From contig QIBA01000046.1 of assembly GCA_003225175.1 (NCBI GenBank), forward strand, positions 26,675-90,674: a DNA stretch of 64,000 nt, read 5' to 3'. A program made the position numbers and the translations under genes. The stretch comes from Acidobacteriota bacterium (GTDB taxonomy: Bacteria > Acidobacteriota > Terriglobia > Terriglobales > Acidobacteriaceae). This document shows positions 16,383-25,758 of the stretch, piece by piece. A model generated the notes under the pieces. It searched no databases. It was given only the letters and a program-made list of their open reading frames with translations, and had not been told where the DNA came from. Each line of letters opens with the position of its first letter. Positions within the stretch are counted from its first letter, which is position 1.

Positions 16383-16600
16383 AAGAACAGCAATAAGCGA
16401 TTAGCAATTAGCAATTAGCCAAAGCGCTGAAGCTGAGCACTTTGTTTCAAATTGGGATTCCCGACCTGCAGGCGAACACCCGGCCGCGGGTGGCCGCCAG
16501 GTTCTGAGTGTTTCGAGGAACTTTGGGATGGACGCGCGGTTTCGCGCGATTTCTGCATTGATGTCGAGCCTCAATTGGCCGAATGCCGACAGCCGAGGCT
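16373..16600. repeat. 228-bp tandem duplication, copy A
   Basis: This unit begins with GTGATTGTTTAAG, the tail of the RNA terminator, and repeats almost exactly at 16601 (period 228). It contains a run of GCAATTAGC-type words, a GC palindrome (CACCCGGCCGCGGGTG) and a short GGTTTCGCGCG segment. It ends in an ACAGC/GCTGT hairpin running into the next copy. No coding potential is seen. Confidence 0.9.
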
Positions 16601-16825
16601 GTGATTGTTTAAGGGCAGCAATAAGCGATTAGCAATAAGCAATTGGCCAAAGCGCTGAAGCTGAGCACTTTGTTTCAAAATGGGATTCTCGACCTGCAGG
16701 CGAACACCCGGCCGCGGGTGGCCGCAGGTTCTGAGTGTTTCGAGGAACTTTGGGATGGACGCGCGGTTTCGCGCGATTTCTCATTGATGTCGAGCTCAAT
16801 TGGCCGAATGCCGACAGCCGAGCGC
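16601..16825. repeat. 228-bp tandem duplication, copy B
   Basis: This is the second copy of the unit at 16373, differing by a few substitutions and single-base deletions (for example one C fewer in the GGCCGC run and a shorter ATTTCTCATTG). It ends ~30 bases before the start of the S4-domain gene, so it supplies that gene's upstream region. Confidence 0.9.
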
Positions 16826-16856
16826 CGACTGCCTGTTCCACGCGCTAGACTCTACG

Positions 16857-17255
16857 ATGACAACCATGACCGGCGTTCGCATCGACAAATGGCTGTGGGC
16901 TGCTCGATTCTTCAAGACACGTTCTCTGGCTACTCGCGCCTGTGAACTTGGTAGGATTGAATCCCACGGCCAGGCAGTTAAACCTGCCCGAGAGGTGCAC
17001 GTAGGCGACTTACTACAGATTCGAACCGAGGGTGGCCAGTTTCAGGTAAGGGTTCAGGATCTCAGCGAGGTTCGGGGCCCTGCATCGGTGGCTCAGACCC
17101 TGTATCGCGAAACAGAGGCAAGCCGCGAGCTTCGCGCGAAGTTTGCCGAAGAACAAAAAGCTATGAGAGGCTTTACTACAGCGCCTTCAACTCGACCATC
17201 GAAGCGGGATCGCCGAAGAATCGTTCAGTTCAGATCGCAACGCGAGAGCGGCTAG
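16857..17255 (+). CDS. hslR: S4-domain RNA-binding protein (Hsp15-like)
   Basis: The start at 16857 gives MTTMTGVRIDKWLWAARFFK, the canonical S4 beginning of Hsp15; a further ATG lies 9 bases on. The S4 domain covers residues ~5-70 (KTRSLATRACELGRI, then GDLLQIRTEGGQFQVRV). The basic C-terminal tail (STRPSKRDRRRI) is typical. Hsp15 rescues stalled 50S subunits carrying nascent chains after heat shock. At 132 residues it is full length. Its upstream region is the duplicated 228-bp unit, so its promoter may lie within the repeat. Confidence 0.88.
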   Translation: MTTMTGVRIDKWLWAARFFKTRSLATRACELGRIESHGQAVKPAREVHVGDLLQIRTEGGQFQVRVQDLSEVRGPASVAQTLYRETEASRELRAKFAEEQKAMRGFTTAPSTRPSKRDRRRIVQFRSQRESG

Positions 17256-17303
17256 GTCGCGCACCTCAACAACGACTAGAACAAGCATTCCTGTTTAGGC
17301 GCT

Positions 17304-17440
17304 CTAGAAAGAGTTGCCGCCGAACCAATTTTTGGTGAGCAAGATCCGGCCGTCTTCCTTTTCATGAGCCAACTCTGGAGTTACATGTCGGCATTCGTAA
17401 GCTGCTGAATGTAGGACGCTTAGATGTCCGTTGGCATGTT
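17304..17440 (-). pseudogene. Short unidentified coding remnant
   Basis: One minus-strand frame is open from a TAA near 17440 to TAG at 17304 without a start codon. It reads like the C-terminus of a real protein: ANGHLSVLHSAAYECRHVTP followed by ELAHEKEDGRILLTKNWFGG and NSF. Residue composition is protein-like. I do not recognise the family. The rest of the interval 17256-17592 shows nothing else. Confidence 0.35.
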
Positions 17441-17592
17441 ATCAGCCCACTAACATTACCGAAGTCGGGTATTACCGCATGGTCTATAGGACTCTTTTCG
17501 TGCACTGCTCTCCAGCTTATCTTTGCCGCTAACTACCCCGGGAAAAAATCAGCTCGAACAAATCTTTGTTCGCCACTGGAGGAAATCGGTCC

Positions 17593-18153
17593 ATGAGGAA
17601 AGCTCTGTTTGCAAGTTTCTTTGTGCTTGCCGCGAGCTTCTCGCTGTTTGCGCAGAAGTCGTCGTCGGACAAGTTGGACGTATTCGGCGGATATTCCTAT
17701 ACCCGCTTCAATCCCGGCCAGGGCGCAAGCGCTGTCAACCAGAACGGTTGGGAGAGCATGGCGACCTTCAGGCTCACGCCGACTTTTGGCATCTCGGCTG
17801 ACATGAACGGCAGCTATCACAGCGAGAACGGCGCCAACAACCACATCTATACCTATCTGTTTGGACCCGAGTTCAAGATGCCCAACGACAAGGGCGCAGT
17901 TTTCGTTCACGGCCTGTTCGGCTTCGCGCATGACAGCGTGAGCACCAGCGTGCTGGGAACCAATTTTTCGGTTTCAGACAACGCCTTTGCCACAGCTCTG
18001 GGTGGTGGTTATGACTGGCAGGCTTCGGACGTAATCTCTGTCCGCCTGTTCCAGTTCGACTACCTCATGACCCGCTTCAGCAGCCAGACGCAAAATAACA
18101 TCCGGCTGTCGTTCGGCGTCACCTTCCACCCGAAATTCGGGCGCGGATACTAA
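17593..18153 (+). CDS. Outer-membrane beta-barrel (porin-like/OmpA N-terminal type) protein
   Basis: ATG 17593 is chosen because GGAGG precedes it at ideal spacing and a signal peptide follows at once (KALFASFFVLAASFSLFA). The mature 166 residues begin KLDVFGGYSYTRFNPG, then alternate strands and turns typical of eight-stranded barrels (FGISADMNGSYHSENG, VFVHGLFGFAHDSV, VISVRLFQFDYLMTRF). They end in RLSFGVTFHPKFGRGY. The protein lies in the outer membrane. There is no periplasmic OmpA peptidoglycan domain. It is followed by a strong terminator. Confidence 0.82.
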   Translation: MRKALFASFFVLAASFSLFAQKSSSDKLDVFGGYSYTRFNPGQGASAVNQNGWESMATFRLTPTFGISADMNGSYHSENGANNHIYTYLFGPEFKMPNDKGAVFVHGLFGFAHDSVSTSVLGTNFSVSDNAFATALGGGYDWQASDVISVRLFQFDYLMTRFSSQTQNNIRLSFGVTFHPKFGRGY

Positions 18154-18201
18154 AAAAATTGCCTTGGGCGGATCCCCCATCCCCTTCCGCTCCATGACAG
18201 A

Positions 18202-18250
18202 TGCGTGCCTCATTCTGGACTCCTAGCCAGGCTGAGGCACGCAGTTTTTT
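18202..18250 (+). terminator. Intrinsic terminator of the porin-like gene
   Basis: TGCGTGCCTCA (18202-18212) and TGAGGCACGCA (18233-18243) form a perfect 11-bp stem. The loop contains an additional CTGG/CCAG pair, and GTTTTTT follows. Confidence 0.9.
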
Positions 18251-18296
18251 GTTGGGGAAAGCAACAGCAACCTCTCAGGGAATCAAGCAAGATGCT

Positions 18297-20567
18297 TCAC
18301 GATACCGTTGGCCGACGTTGGCGCCGCACCGCATCGTTCCGATAAGCGATTACCGGTATGCGGGCTTCAACTCGCGCTTTAACCCGGCTTCCGTCCACGC
18401 TGATCTGAAACTCCTCAGCGCCGTTCGCGCTTAACTTGGACGCACGAACTTCGCTGGCTTGCCAACCACGAGGCAAATTGGCCGTCAGCTCTTGAGCAGT
18501 GAGCGAGTAGAACGCGATTCGGTCTGTATCCAAGGGACAGAACGTGCCTGCCTCGGAACAAATCGGCGAACCGTCGAGTGAGGCGGTGTAGGCCTTGGCA
18601 TTCCAATCGATGTCGATCACCGCATTATCCTCCACCCCTATAACAGTTCTTTCTCCCTCGCGCCGGAACGACTCGATGTGGCGCGCGTGTAGTTGAAACC
18701 AGGGAACCATGATCAGATAGAAGGTATCGAGCGCGTCATTCAGATTCATGTCCGCGCGGACGATCGCATGCGAACAGCCGTTGTAGAACAACGTTTTCAT
18801 GATCCGTTCGGCAACCGTCGTGGTTCTGCCTGATTGTCCCCAGACCGCGCTCTTGCGATAGATGGTTGCTAGCAGCGGAATCGCGGTGCCGCCGAAGGGA
18901 CAGGTTCCCGGTCCCGTCATGTACCAGAAGGAACTGATCTTGCCGATGAATGCGTAGCGCAGCGCTTCGGAGCTTACGTCGACTCCGCGCTTGGCGAACT
19001 CGTGCAGGATCTTGTAGCGCCCATCGCGCAGGTTCTTGATCCCGCTTGCCGGATGTTCCGGATCCCAGTCGTTGCGGATCGAGAAATACGAGAGCACGTC
19101 CACGTGCGTAGTCTTCGGCAGCTTGTAACGCTCGCAGGTATAGCGAACGCGTTCCATTCCGGGACCGTCCATATACTTGGCCAGTCCGATGATGTAGGAG
19201 TTCTCCCCAGTCCAGTTACGGCTCTCCCAGAGCTCGCCATCGGGACGGCGCGCGATGATCTTCTCATCCCACGCCGGACTGCTGCGGTACGCATCATCGT
19301 AATTGTCGGAGAGCGTCGCGATGCAGTTGTAAGCTTTCGCCTTTTCCATCAACTTCATCATTCCGTCGTAGCCGCCGATGCGCTGGTTGACCTCCTGCAC
19401 TGCGGGATAGCCGGTGTCCTTGCCGCGATATTGCCAGCCCCAGAGATGGACGATCTGCGGAGAATAGTCAGTCAGCTCTGCGATTTGGTGGATGAGCTGT
19501 TCGCACTGCTCAAAGGTCGATGAAGCTTTGGGATAGCTGGGCTCATCGCAACGAATGCCATAGACAAACGCGTTGTCGTAAAGATGATTCGGGATCGGCG
19601 GCATGCGCTTGCGAACAAGCTTGGCCGCGTCGAACCAGGTCAGCGAAGTCTTGTCGCCCGGAGTACTGAGGAAGTCCAGACGACATTGTGACTCCTGTTC
19701 GATCAGTAAGTTGCGAGTCTGCCGATTTCCGCAATTCCGCGGAGTTCCCGGGCCCGTATTCATGTCATAGCAGAGCGTTCCGTTTACGCGATGGCATTTA
19801 ATGGTTCCGAGCGATGCGCGTCGCTTGCCCGGCTCGCCGCTTACAGCAAGTGTGGTGCCATCCATGAAAGCGGTAGTTTCCTGCACGCAGATCGCATGAT
19901 CCGTTCCAACCATTACCACTGGCAAAGTCGCCGACACATTTCCCCAAAAGGTATTCGGCGTCAGCAGTCCGGGGGATGCATCTTTGAGAGTGGCGAGCCA
20001 GCCGCCATCGTCGCCGTGGGCGAGCCATGATGCTCCATCTTCTTCTCGAACCGCAGCCAGTCGCGGCAGAGCTACTTCGATGAGCTCGTATCCGGGAGAT
20101 TCGCGAACTGCGTAGAGCACTACGCGAAGCGTAGCCGCTTCAACTATGTAGGCGATCACAAAACTTACAGCGGACTGCGAGCCGTCCTGAATCTGAAACA
20201 GCAGATCGGAATGCTCCTTCAGTTCAGAGTATTTCTGGACCGAAGCATTAGCATTTTTGATCGTTCCGGAAGACTTATCATAGAAAGTGACGGCGATCGG
20301 CTTGCCAAGGTCTTCGCCAAGCATCCGGCGGTTTCCACGCAGCAACCGATACTCATACGGCAGGCCATCATGCCGGTCGAGGACAACCTCCAGCTCCGCC
20401 GATCTGAGCACGATTGGATTCACGGGCGCGCTTCGGCTGGTGAGGGCTCCGGTATTTGCCGCTTCGGGAGTCTGGGGATAGACCTTGCTTCCGGCGAGTC
20501 CCACGGCAGCAGCGCCGCTGAGCTTAAGAAAAATTCGCCGATTGAGTTGTTCCATTTCCTCTTGCAT
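18297..20567 (-). CDS. Tat-exported glycoside hydrolase-like protein (GH101/DUF5696-like)
   Basis: The ~756-residue protein opens with a twin-arginine signal (LNRRIFLKLSGAAAVGLAGS). A beta-rich N-terminal region (to about 300) precedes a TIM-barrel-like region with LYDNAFVYGIRCDEPSY, IVHLWGWQYRGKD, TLSDNYDDAY, THVDVLSYF and GVDVSSEAL. The last two fit the nucleophile Asp and acid/base Glu positions of endo-alpha-N-acetylgalactosaminidases (GH101) and related DUF5696 enzymes. A C-terminal beta domain follows. Start choice: ATG at 20567; a second ATG at 20555 is equally possible. Assignment to a GH101-like clan is by motif impression, and substrate is unknown. Confidence 0.6.
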   Translation of the reverse strand: MQEEMEQLNRRIFLKLSGAAAVGLAGSKVYPQTPEAANTGALTSRSAPVNPIVLRSAELEVVLDRHDGLPYEYRLLRGNRRMLGEDLGKPIAVTFYDKSSGTIKNANASVQKYSELKEHSDLLFQIQDGSQSAVSFVIAYIVEAATLRVVLYAVRESPGYELIEVALPRLAAVREEDGASWLAHGDDGGWLATLKDASPGLLTPNTFWGNVSATLPVVMVGTDHAICVQETTAFMDGTTLAVSGEPGKRRASLGTIKCHRVNGTLCYDMNTGPGTPRNCGNRQTRNLLIEQESQCRLDFLSTPGDKTSLTWFDAAKLVRKRMPPIPNHLYDNAFVYGIRCDEPSYPKASSTFEQCEQLIHQIAELTDYSPQIVHLWGWQYRGKDTGYPAVQEVNQRIGGYDGMMKLMEKAKAYNCIATLSDNYDDAYRSSPAWDEKIIARRPDGELWESRNWTGENSYIIGLAKYMDGPGMERVRYTCERYKLPKTTHVDVLSYFSIRNDWDPEHPASGIKNLRDGRYKILHEFAKRGVDVSSEALRYAFIGKISSFWYMTGPGTCPFGGTAIPLLATIYRKSAVWGQSGRTTTVAERIMKTLFYNGCSHAIVRADMNLNDALDTFYLIMVPWFQLHARHIESFRREGERTVIGVEDNAVIDIDWNAKAYTASLDGSPICSEAGTFCPLDTDRIAFYSLTAQELTANLPRGWQASEVRASKLSANGAEEFQISVDGSRVKARVEARIPVIAYRNDAVRRQRRPTVS

Positions 20568-20760
20568 ATCTCGCAATCACAATCGTGGAGTGGGGTTCTG
20601 AGGCGCAATTTCACTGCTCGAAATGCACACTCGGCATCGTGCCCCGCAAGAGGATATCAAGAAGCAGAACGCCTGCGCGTCGTTATACTGGCTGCCTCAT
20701 GGATCGAAAAGCCTTTCTCAAGATGATTTCTCCAGCGGCTGGAGCTGCCTGGTCCGAAAC

Positions 20761-22467
20761 GTGACCCGCGTTCGAGCTGTATTGATCTTCTCTTCGCTAT
20801 TCGCCGCATTCGGAATGACTCAAGCTGCGAAGCAAACCGGACGCGTGCAAGAAAACGCTGCTGGGAACTTCGTCGACTTTGCGCGAACGAGCGGAATTAA
20901 GTTCGAATACCAGGCATCGCACACCTCCAAAAAATACTTACTTGAGACCATGGGGGCCGGAGTTGCGCTGTTTGACTACGACAATGACGGTCGGCTTGAT
21001 TTATTTCTCGTAAACGGCGCTCCCCTGAACGATCCGACGCCTAAAGGAACGATTCCGCAGAAGACCGGCCCGAAGTACTGGAATCGGCTGTATCACCAGA
21101 AGGCAGACGGCACCTTCGAGGACGTAACCGAAAGAGCGGGGTTGCAAGGCCAAGGCTACGGCATGGGAGTCGCGGTCGGCGACTATGACAATGACGGCTT
21201 CGAGGACCTTTTCGTCACTGCGTACGGCGGCAATCGCCTTTATCACAACAACGGCAATGGGACGTTCACTGATGTCACGGAGAAGGCCGGAGTCCGTGGC
21301 GGCGGGTGGTCAACAAGCGCCGCGTGGGTGGACCTCGACAATGACGGCCGCCTCGACCTCGTGGTGCTGCGCTATGTGGAGTGGGGCTTCAGCGATGTGT
21401 GGTGCGGCGAGCGCAAGAAAGGATATCGCGCGTACTGCCAGCCGGAAGTCTTTCCGCCGATCTCGCCGCTCGTCTATCACAATGACCGCAATGGCCACTT
21501 CACGGAAGTGTCGCAAAAGACGGGAATCTCGAAAGAGGGCAGAGGACTAGGCATCGCATTAGCCGACTACGATCGCGATGGTCGCGTCGATCTCTATGTG
21601 GCGAACGATTCCATGCGCGAATTTCTCTATCGCAACAAAGGAGACGGCAGTTTCGAGGAGGTCGGTCTGGTCTCCGAGGCGGCCGTCGATGGAGACGGTC
21701 ACACCTATGCGGGCATGGGAGTCGATTTCGCCGACTATGACAATGACGGGCTTCCCGATTTGGTAGTCACAGATCTGGCCAACCAGCGGTATGCGTTGTA
21801 TCAGAACAGAGGGGACGCCAGTTTTTCCTACACAAGCCTCAGTTCCGGGATGGGACGCATGACGGCGCTCCACTCCGGTTGGGGCGTGCGCTTCTTCGAC
21901 TACGACAACGATGGCTGGAAGGATTTACTGGTAACTCAGGGACATGATCTCGACACGATTGAGCTAACCTCTCCTAACCTCCGCTATCGCGAACCGATGT
22001 TGCTTGCGCACAACACCGGCAAGGATTTTGAAGACGTCTCGGCGTTCTCGGGACCTGGGCTCCAACAATCTTGGGTAGGCAGAGGCATGGCCATCGGCGA
22101 CATCGACAACGACGGTCGCCTGGACGCGGTTGTAACCACGAATGACGGCCCCATACACATGCTGATGAACAAGACGGTGAATCAGAATCATTGGCTCGCT
22201 TTGGAGCTTCTCGGACACACGAGCAACCGCGATGCGATCGGAGCGGAAGTAAAGCTGGTCACCAGATCGGGTTCACAATTTGCGACTGTGACTACGGCCA
22301 GCAGCTATCTTTCGTCCAGCGATAAGCGGGTGCACTTCGGTCTTGGTCCCGCAACTGAGGCCCAGAGCATCGAAATCAAATGGCCGAGTGGGATTATGCA
22401 AAGGATGGAGCATGTGCGAGGCGATCGGATTGTAAAGATCGACGAGCCGCCGCCCCAAACTCATTGA
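20761..22467 (+). CDS. CRTAC1-type FG-GAP repeat protein with ASPIC/UnbV domain
   Basis: The GTG at 20761 is favoured because it begins a signal-like segment (TRVRAVLIFSSLFAAFGMTQ). The secreted chain has at least six FG-GAP/VCBS-like calcium motifs of form DYDNDGRLDL (first at about residue 72 of this start), building a beta-propeller. An ASPIC/UnbV domain ends it (NHWLALELLGHTSNRDAIGA; HFGLGPATEAQSIEIKWPSG). Such proteins are abundant in Acidobacteriota, probably in carbohydrate or surface interactions. The gene converges on a large TPR gene with 28 bases between stops, a recurrent pairing of these two families. Confidence 0.9.
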   Translation: MTRVRAVLIFSSLFAAFGMTQAAKQTGRVQENAAGNFVDFARTSGIKFEYQASHTSKKYLLETMGAGVALFDYDNDGRLDLFLVNGAPLNDPTPKGTIPQKTGPKYWNRLYHQKADGTFEDVTERAGLQGQGYGMGVAVGDYDNDGFEDLFVTAYGGNRLYHNNGNGTFTDVTEKAGVRGGGWSTSAAWVDLDNDGRLDLVVLRYVEWGFSDVWCGERKKGYRAYCQPEVFPPISPLVYHNDRNGHFTEVSQKTGISKEGRGLGIALADYDRDGRVDLYVANDSMREFLYRNKGDGSFEEVGLVSEAAVDGDGHTYAGMGVDFADYDNDGLPDLVVTDLANQRYALYQNRGDASFSYTSLSSGMGRMTALHSGWGVRFFDYDNDGWKDLLVTQGHDLDTIELTSPNLRYREPMLLAHNTGKDFEDVSAFSGPGLQQSWVGRGMAIGDIDNDGRLDAVVTTNDGPIHMLMNKTVNQNHWLALELLGHTSNRDAIGAEVKLVTRSGSQFATVTTASSYLSSSDKRVHFGLGPATEAQSIEIKWPSGIMQRMEHVRGDRIVKIDEPPPQTH

Positions 22468-22495
22468 AATTGTCAAAGGGCGGACAGACGAACTC

Positions 22496-25141
22496 TCAAT
22501 GCGCCGAAGTAGCAGATGCCTGTAGCTGATCCAGGGCTTTTTTGGCAGCGATCAAGTCTGGCCCGTTCGGCAGCAGTTTCAACGCAATCTGTAGTTCCTC
22601 CCGTGCGTGTTCTGTGTCACCTTTTCGCGCATAAATGAGTCCCATATTTTTTCTCAGCACTCCGAGTTGAACGCATTGCCTGCAAAGATCAATTGCGTCC
22701 TGTAATTGACTAACTGCCTGGTCCCACCTTTGTTCTTCGGCAGCACGAAGTGCGAAGTTGTTCAGCTCTTTCACCCGTTCAATGGTCTGTTGCTTCTGCT
22801 GCAATGCCTGGAGGCGCGCGGCGTACTCTCCCGAATCGGAACTCTTCATTTGCGTCAGCACTCGAGTAAGGCTGGAGAGCGCGGGCAGATAATCGGGGTC
22901 TGCATCAACCGCCTTCTTCCATTGCGCAATTGCTTCATCTCTCTTCCCCTCCTGAAGCAGGCTGCGGCCGAGATAAAAACGCGCCTCAGCATTTGTGGGT
23001 TCGAGTTCAACGACACGTTGAAAGAGCTGGGTGGCGTAGGGAGAAGAATGCTCAAGGACTCCTAGCAGAAGGAGCGCGTCGATGTAATTTGGTGAGAGCT
23101 TCACAGCGGTTGCCAGCGCCTCGTGGGCCTCTTGGTTGCGATGCAGCGCGTAGAGAACTCTGCCGCGATTGTAGTGAGCCATTGCCGAATCTGGAGCGAG
23201 GCGAGCTGCCTCCGAGAATTGATTCAGCGCCCCCTGAAGGTCGTTGTTATCGCCAAGAGCGATTCCCAGATTCAGGTGGACGTCCGCTAACGTCGGATCT
23301 AATGCGACTACCTTGCGCAACGTTTCCACCGACTCGGCCCGACGGCCAGTCTTTCCCTGAAATATACCGAGAGCGGTTAGGGCATTCCTACTGCCGGGCT
23401 GGAGTCGCAACGCTGTCCGGAATTGCGCTTCGGCATCGCCGTACTTACCAGCCGAAGCGTACATAAGTCCCAGGTTGACATGACCCAGCGCAGATTGCGG
23501 ATCGATCTCAATTGCTCGGCGAAACAATCTCTCCGCATCTTCGTTTCTTGCCTGCCGGCCAAGCGCAGTGCCTAAATTGTTGAGAGCATCCGCAGACTGT
23601 GGATCGATGTCGAGCGCATTTGTGAATTCGCGCTCAGCATCAGAGAGACGGCCTTGAGAGAGGAGCAGCGCACCGAGTTGATTGTGGGCCGGAGCGAACC
23701 TGGCGTCGAGAGAAATGGATTTTTCCAGTTCGAGCTGCTCTGCTGACTTGTCTCCAATTTGGGAAAGTGCAACCGCAAGATTGTAGTGCAATCTTGCGTC
23801 GTTATTGTCAAGCAACACGGCTTTGCCATAGAGGTCCGCCGCTTCCCTAGCCCGTTTTTGCTCGAGCAAATCGTTGGCTTGATTGCTGAGAAAAGCAGCC
23901 TTTGCCTGCTGCTCTTCTTTCTGCTTGAGCTGGTCGAAAGCTGCGAATTGCTGCTTAGCGGCAGCCTCTTGCTTGTTTCTCGCCAGCAGACGAGCGAGTT
24001 GATATCTCGCCTCCGCACCGGCGGGTTTCAGTTTCACTGCCGTCTCCAACTCCCGAATGGCCTCATCCATACGGCCGGCACGGCCCAGAACGACTCCAAG
24101 ATCGTAATGAGCTTTATAGCTGGAGGGGTTCACTTTGAGTGCGCGCTTCAACACCGCTATTGCTTCATCCGGATGGTTAGAATCTTTCAGCGCGTCACCG
24201 AATATTTCCAGGCCTTCCGCATTCGCTGGATTGCGATGCGTATAGTCACTCAGATATGGAAGGGCCTCCTCGACAGCGCTTTGGTTCAGCAGTGCCTTGG
24301 CGAGCAGAAGCTGAGTGTCTGCCCTGCCTGGATCGAGTCGCAAGGTTTCTTTGTATTCCATCACCGCATCACGATAATTCCCGCGATGCGCGTACGCCGT
24401 AGCCAGATCGTAATGCAGCTCTGCTGTATTTGGGTTGGCTGCTACCGCCTCCTGCAAGAGAGGAATGGCGCTTGCATAATTGCCGAGTTGCGAGCGGGCA
24501 ACAGCTAGAGCCGTTTTCATCTGCAACGAGATTGGCGCCGCCGGTGAAGCAGCAAGCCCCTGCTCCAGGTAATACGCCGCCGCATTGTAGCTCCCTTGCC
24601 AACTCATCAGTTGAGCAAGGTCGTAATAGGCAAGCGCAAACTGCGGATTGATTGCAATGGCGCGGCGGAATTCTTGCGCGGCATCATCAGGTTTGCGCAA
24701 ATCCTGCAGCGCCAATCCACGCGCGTTGTGGGCGGTGAACGAGTTCGGCTGTTGCTGGATAACTGCGGCCAGTTCCTGAACGGCACGCTGCGGATTGTGA
24801 TTCTGGATCAGCGCGAGAGCGAGATCGTAGCGCGCCTGCGTTGCTGTGGGATCAATCGCGAGCGCAGTTTCAAATGCGCCCGTTGCGCAATCGTAGTTTC
24901 CCGTTCGGCCAAACTGCACGCCAAGCTCATCGTAAAGTGCTGCACTAGGCTCAAGAGCAAGTTTCTGTTGGAGTCCTGAGGCAACGCGATCGGTTGACCA
25001 GCACTCATCCGGAATTCGTGCAGCAGATGCAACCTGGCCAGAGTTTGGCGTACTCCTGTTTTCCTGGGCTGCCAGCAGCAAAGCCAGGAACAACAAGGCG
25101 AGCACAACAAGTGAATGGCGAAAACGCGCGGTTGCAGCCAT
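22496..25141 (-). CDS. Large periplasmic TPR-repeat protein
   Basis: The start at 25141 gives a signal peptide (FRHSLVVLALLFLALLLAAQ); an in-frame ATG 7 codons upstream is possible. The ~880 residues are nearly all tetratricopeptide repeats, roughly twenty 34-residue units with the W/L-G-Y-A-A-P pattern (for example AHYDLGVVLGRAGRMDEAIR). A coiled, Gln/Lys-rich break occurs near residues 390-430 (AARLLARNKQEAAAKQQF region). TPR arrays are protein-interaction scaffolds, and this one probably acts in the periplasm. It converges with the UnbV-domain gene, suggesting a functional pair. Confidence 0.9.
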   Translation of the reverse strand: MAATARFRHSLVVLALLFLALLLAAQENRSTPNSGQVASAARIPDECWSTDRVASGLQQKLALEPSAALYDELGVQFGRTGNYDCATGAFETALAIDPTATQARYDLALALIQNHNPQRAVQELAAVIQQQPNSFTAHNARGLALQDLRKPDDAAQEFRRAIAINPQFALAYYDLAQLMSWQGSYNAAAYYLEQGLAASPAAPISLQMKTALAVARSQLGNYASAIPLLQEAVAANPNTAELHYDLATAYAHRGNYRDAVMEYKETLRLDPGRADTQLLLAKALLNQSAVEEALPYLSDYTHRNPANAEGLEIFGDALKDSNHPDEAIAVLKRALKVNPSSYKAHYDLGVVLGRAGRMDEAIRELETAVKLKPAGAEARYQLARLLARNKQEAAAKQQFAAFDQLKQKEEQQAKAAFLSNQANDLLEQKRAREAADLYGKAVLLDNNDARLHYNLAVALSQIGDKSAEQLELEKSISLDARFAPAHNQLGALLLSQGRLSDAEREFTNALDIDPQSADALNNLGTALGRQARNEDAERLFRRAIEIDPQSALGHVNLGLMYASAGKYGDAEAQFRTALRLQPGSRNALTALGIFQGKTGRRAESVETLRKVVALDPTLADVHLNLGIALGDNNDLQGALNQFSEAARLAPDSAMAHYNRGRVLYALHRNQEAHEALATAVKLSPNYIDALLLLGVLEHSSPYATQLFQRVVELEPTNAEARFYLGRSLLQEGKRDEAIAQWKKAVDADPDYLPALSSLTRVLTQMKSSDSGEYAARLQALQQKQQTIERVKELNNFALRAAEEQRWDQAVSQLQDAIDLCRQCVQLGVLRKNMGLIYARKGDTEHAREELQIALKLLPNGPDLIAAKKALDQLQASATSAH

Positions 25142-25232
25142 TGATGAACCTAAACTTATCATTCACGGCTGCAGGACGGCGGATCAGCCCGAAGTTGCGG
25201 CTTGGCGTGGGCGTCTGCAACTTCAAAGTAGA

Positions 25233-25256
25233 AACGCCCCACCAATGCGGGGCGTT
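25233..25256 (-). terminator. Terminator of the DUF1059 gene
   Basis: AACGCCCC (25233-25240) pairs with GGGGCGTT (25249-25256). On the minus strand the stem is followed by TCTACTTTG, a weak T-rich tail. It lies 19 bases after the DUF1059 stop. Confidence 0.6.
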
Positions 25257-25275
25257 CTAAAAGTTAGACGCATTG

Positions 25276-25515
25276 CTAGGCTGCTTGCCGGCGGATTGCT
25301 CCTCGCACTTTTGAGCGGGTGTTTTCGTCCATATTCATGTGATGGACTTCTCGAGCATGCTGCTCGATCTTGGGAAAAATTTCGTCTTCACTCTTTCCCT
25401 TTGTCTGCCAATCGCAGCTGCTCTGACCCACGTCTGCACAGCGGAATGTGAGGTTTTGATTGCCTTGGTTGACGTTGCGTTCCGACGACGGACCTTTCGA
25501 GACATCTTGTGCCAT
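25276..25515 (-). CDS. DUF1059 small protein
   Basis: The 79-residue product matches DUF1059. The core is LTFRCADVGQSSCDW near residue 22, then DEIFPKIEQHAREVHHM and a closing RSKVRGAIR helix. Cys26, Cys34 and the His pair make it a likely small metal- or redox-binding protein, but no function is established. The N-terminal 20 residues (polar, Asn/Gln-rich) are an extension compared with typical ~57-residue members, so an internal start is conceivable. It is cytosolic and ends at a hairpin terminator. Confidence 0.85.
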   Translation of the reverse strand: MAQDVSKGPSSERNVNQGNQNLTFRCADVGQSSCDWQTKGKSEDEIFPKIEQHAREVHHMNMDENTRSKVRGAIRRQAA

Positions 25516-25758
25516 TCTCGTTTACCTCTTGGCAATTCTCCCGCAAATCCAGAGCAGCGGCGGGAAAATCGAGAGCTGGTCCACACGGAGCTGCGCGCTC
25601 CGTTCAGAGGTTTGCGCTACTCCGTCCTCAGCACGCATATGGATTGAAGTCACGACGGCGAATCCTGCGGGAATATCGCGGTGATAAACACGCAGATGGT
25701 TTATAACCAGCGGTTTCCAGGAAAGAGAATAAAAGCCACTATCCGATAATGCTCAATT

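Noticed and set aside
16390..16430. CRISPR-like short repeats (GCAATTAGC words)
   Set aside because: Units are 9-10 bases, contiguous and degenerate, without spacers or cas genes.
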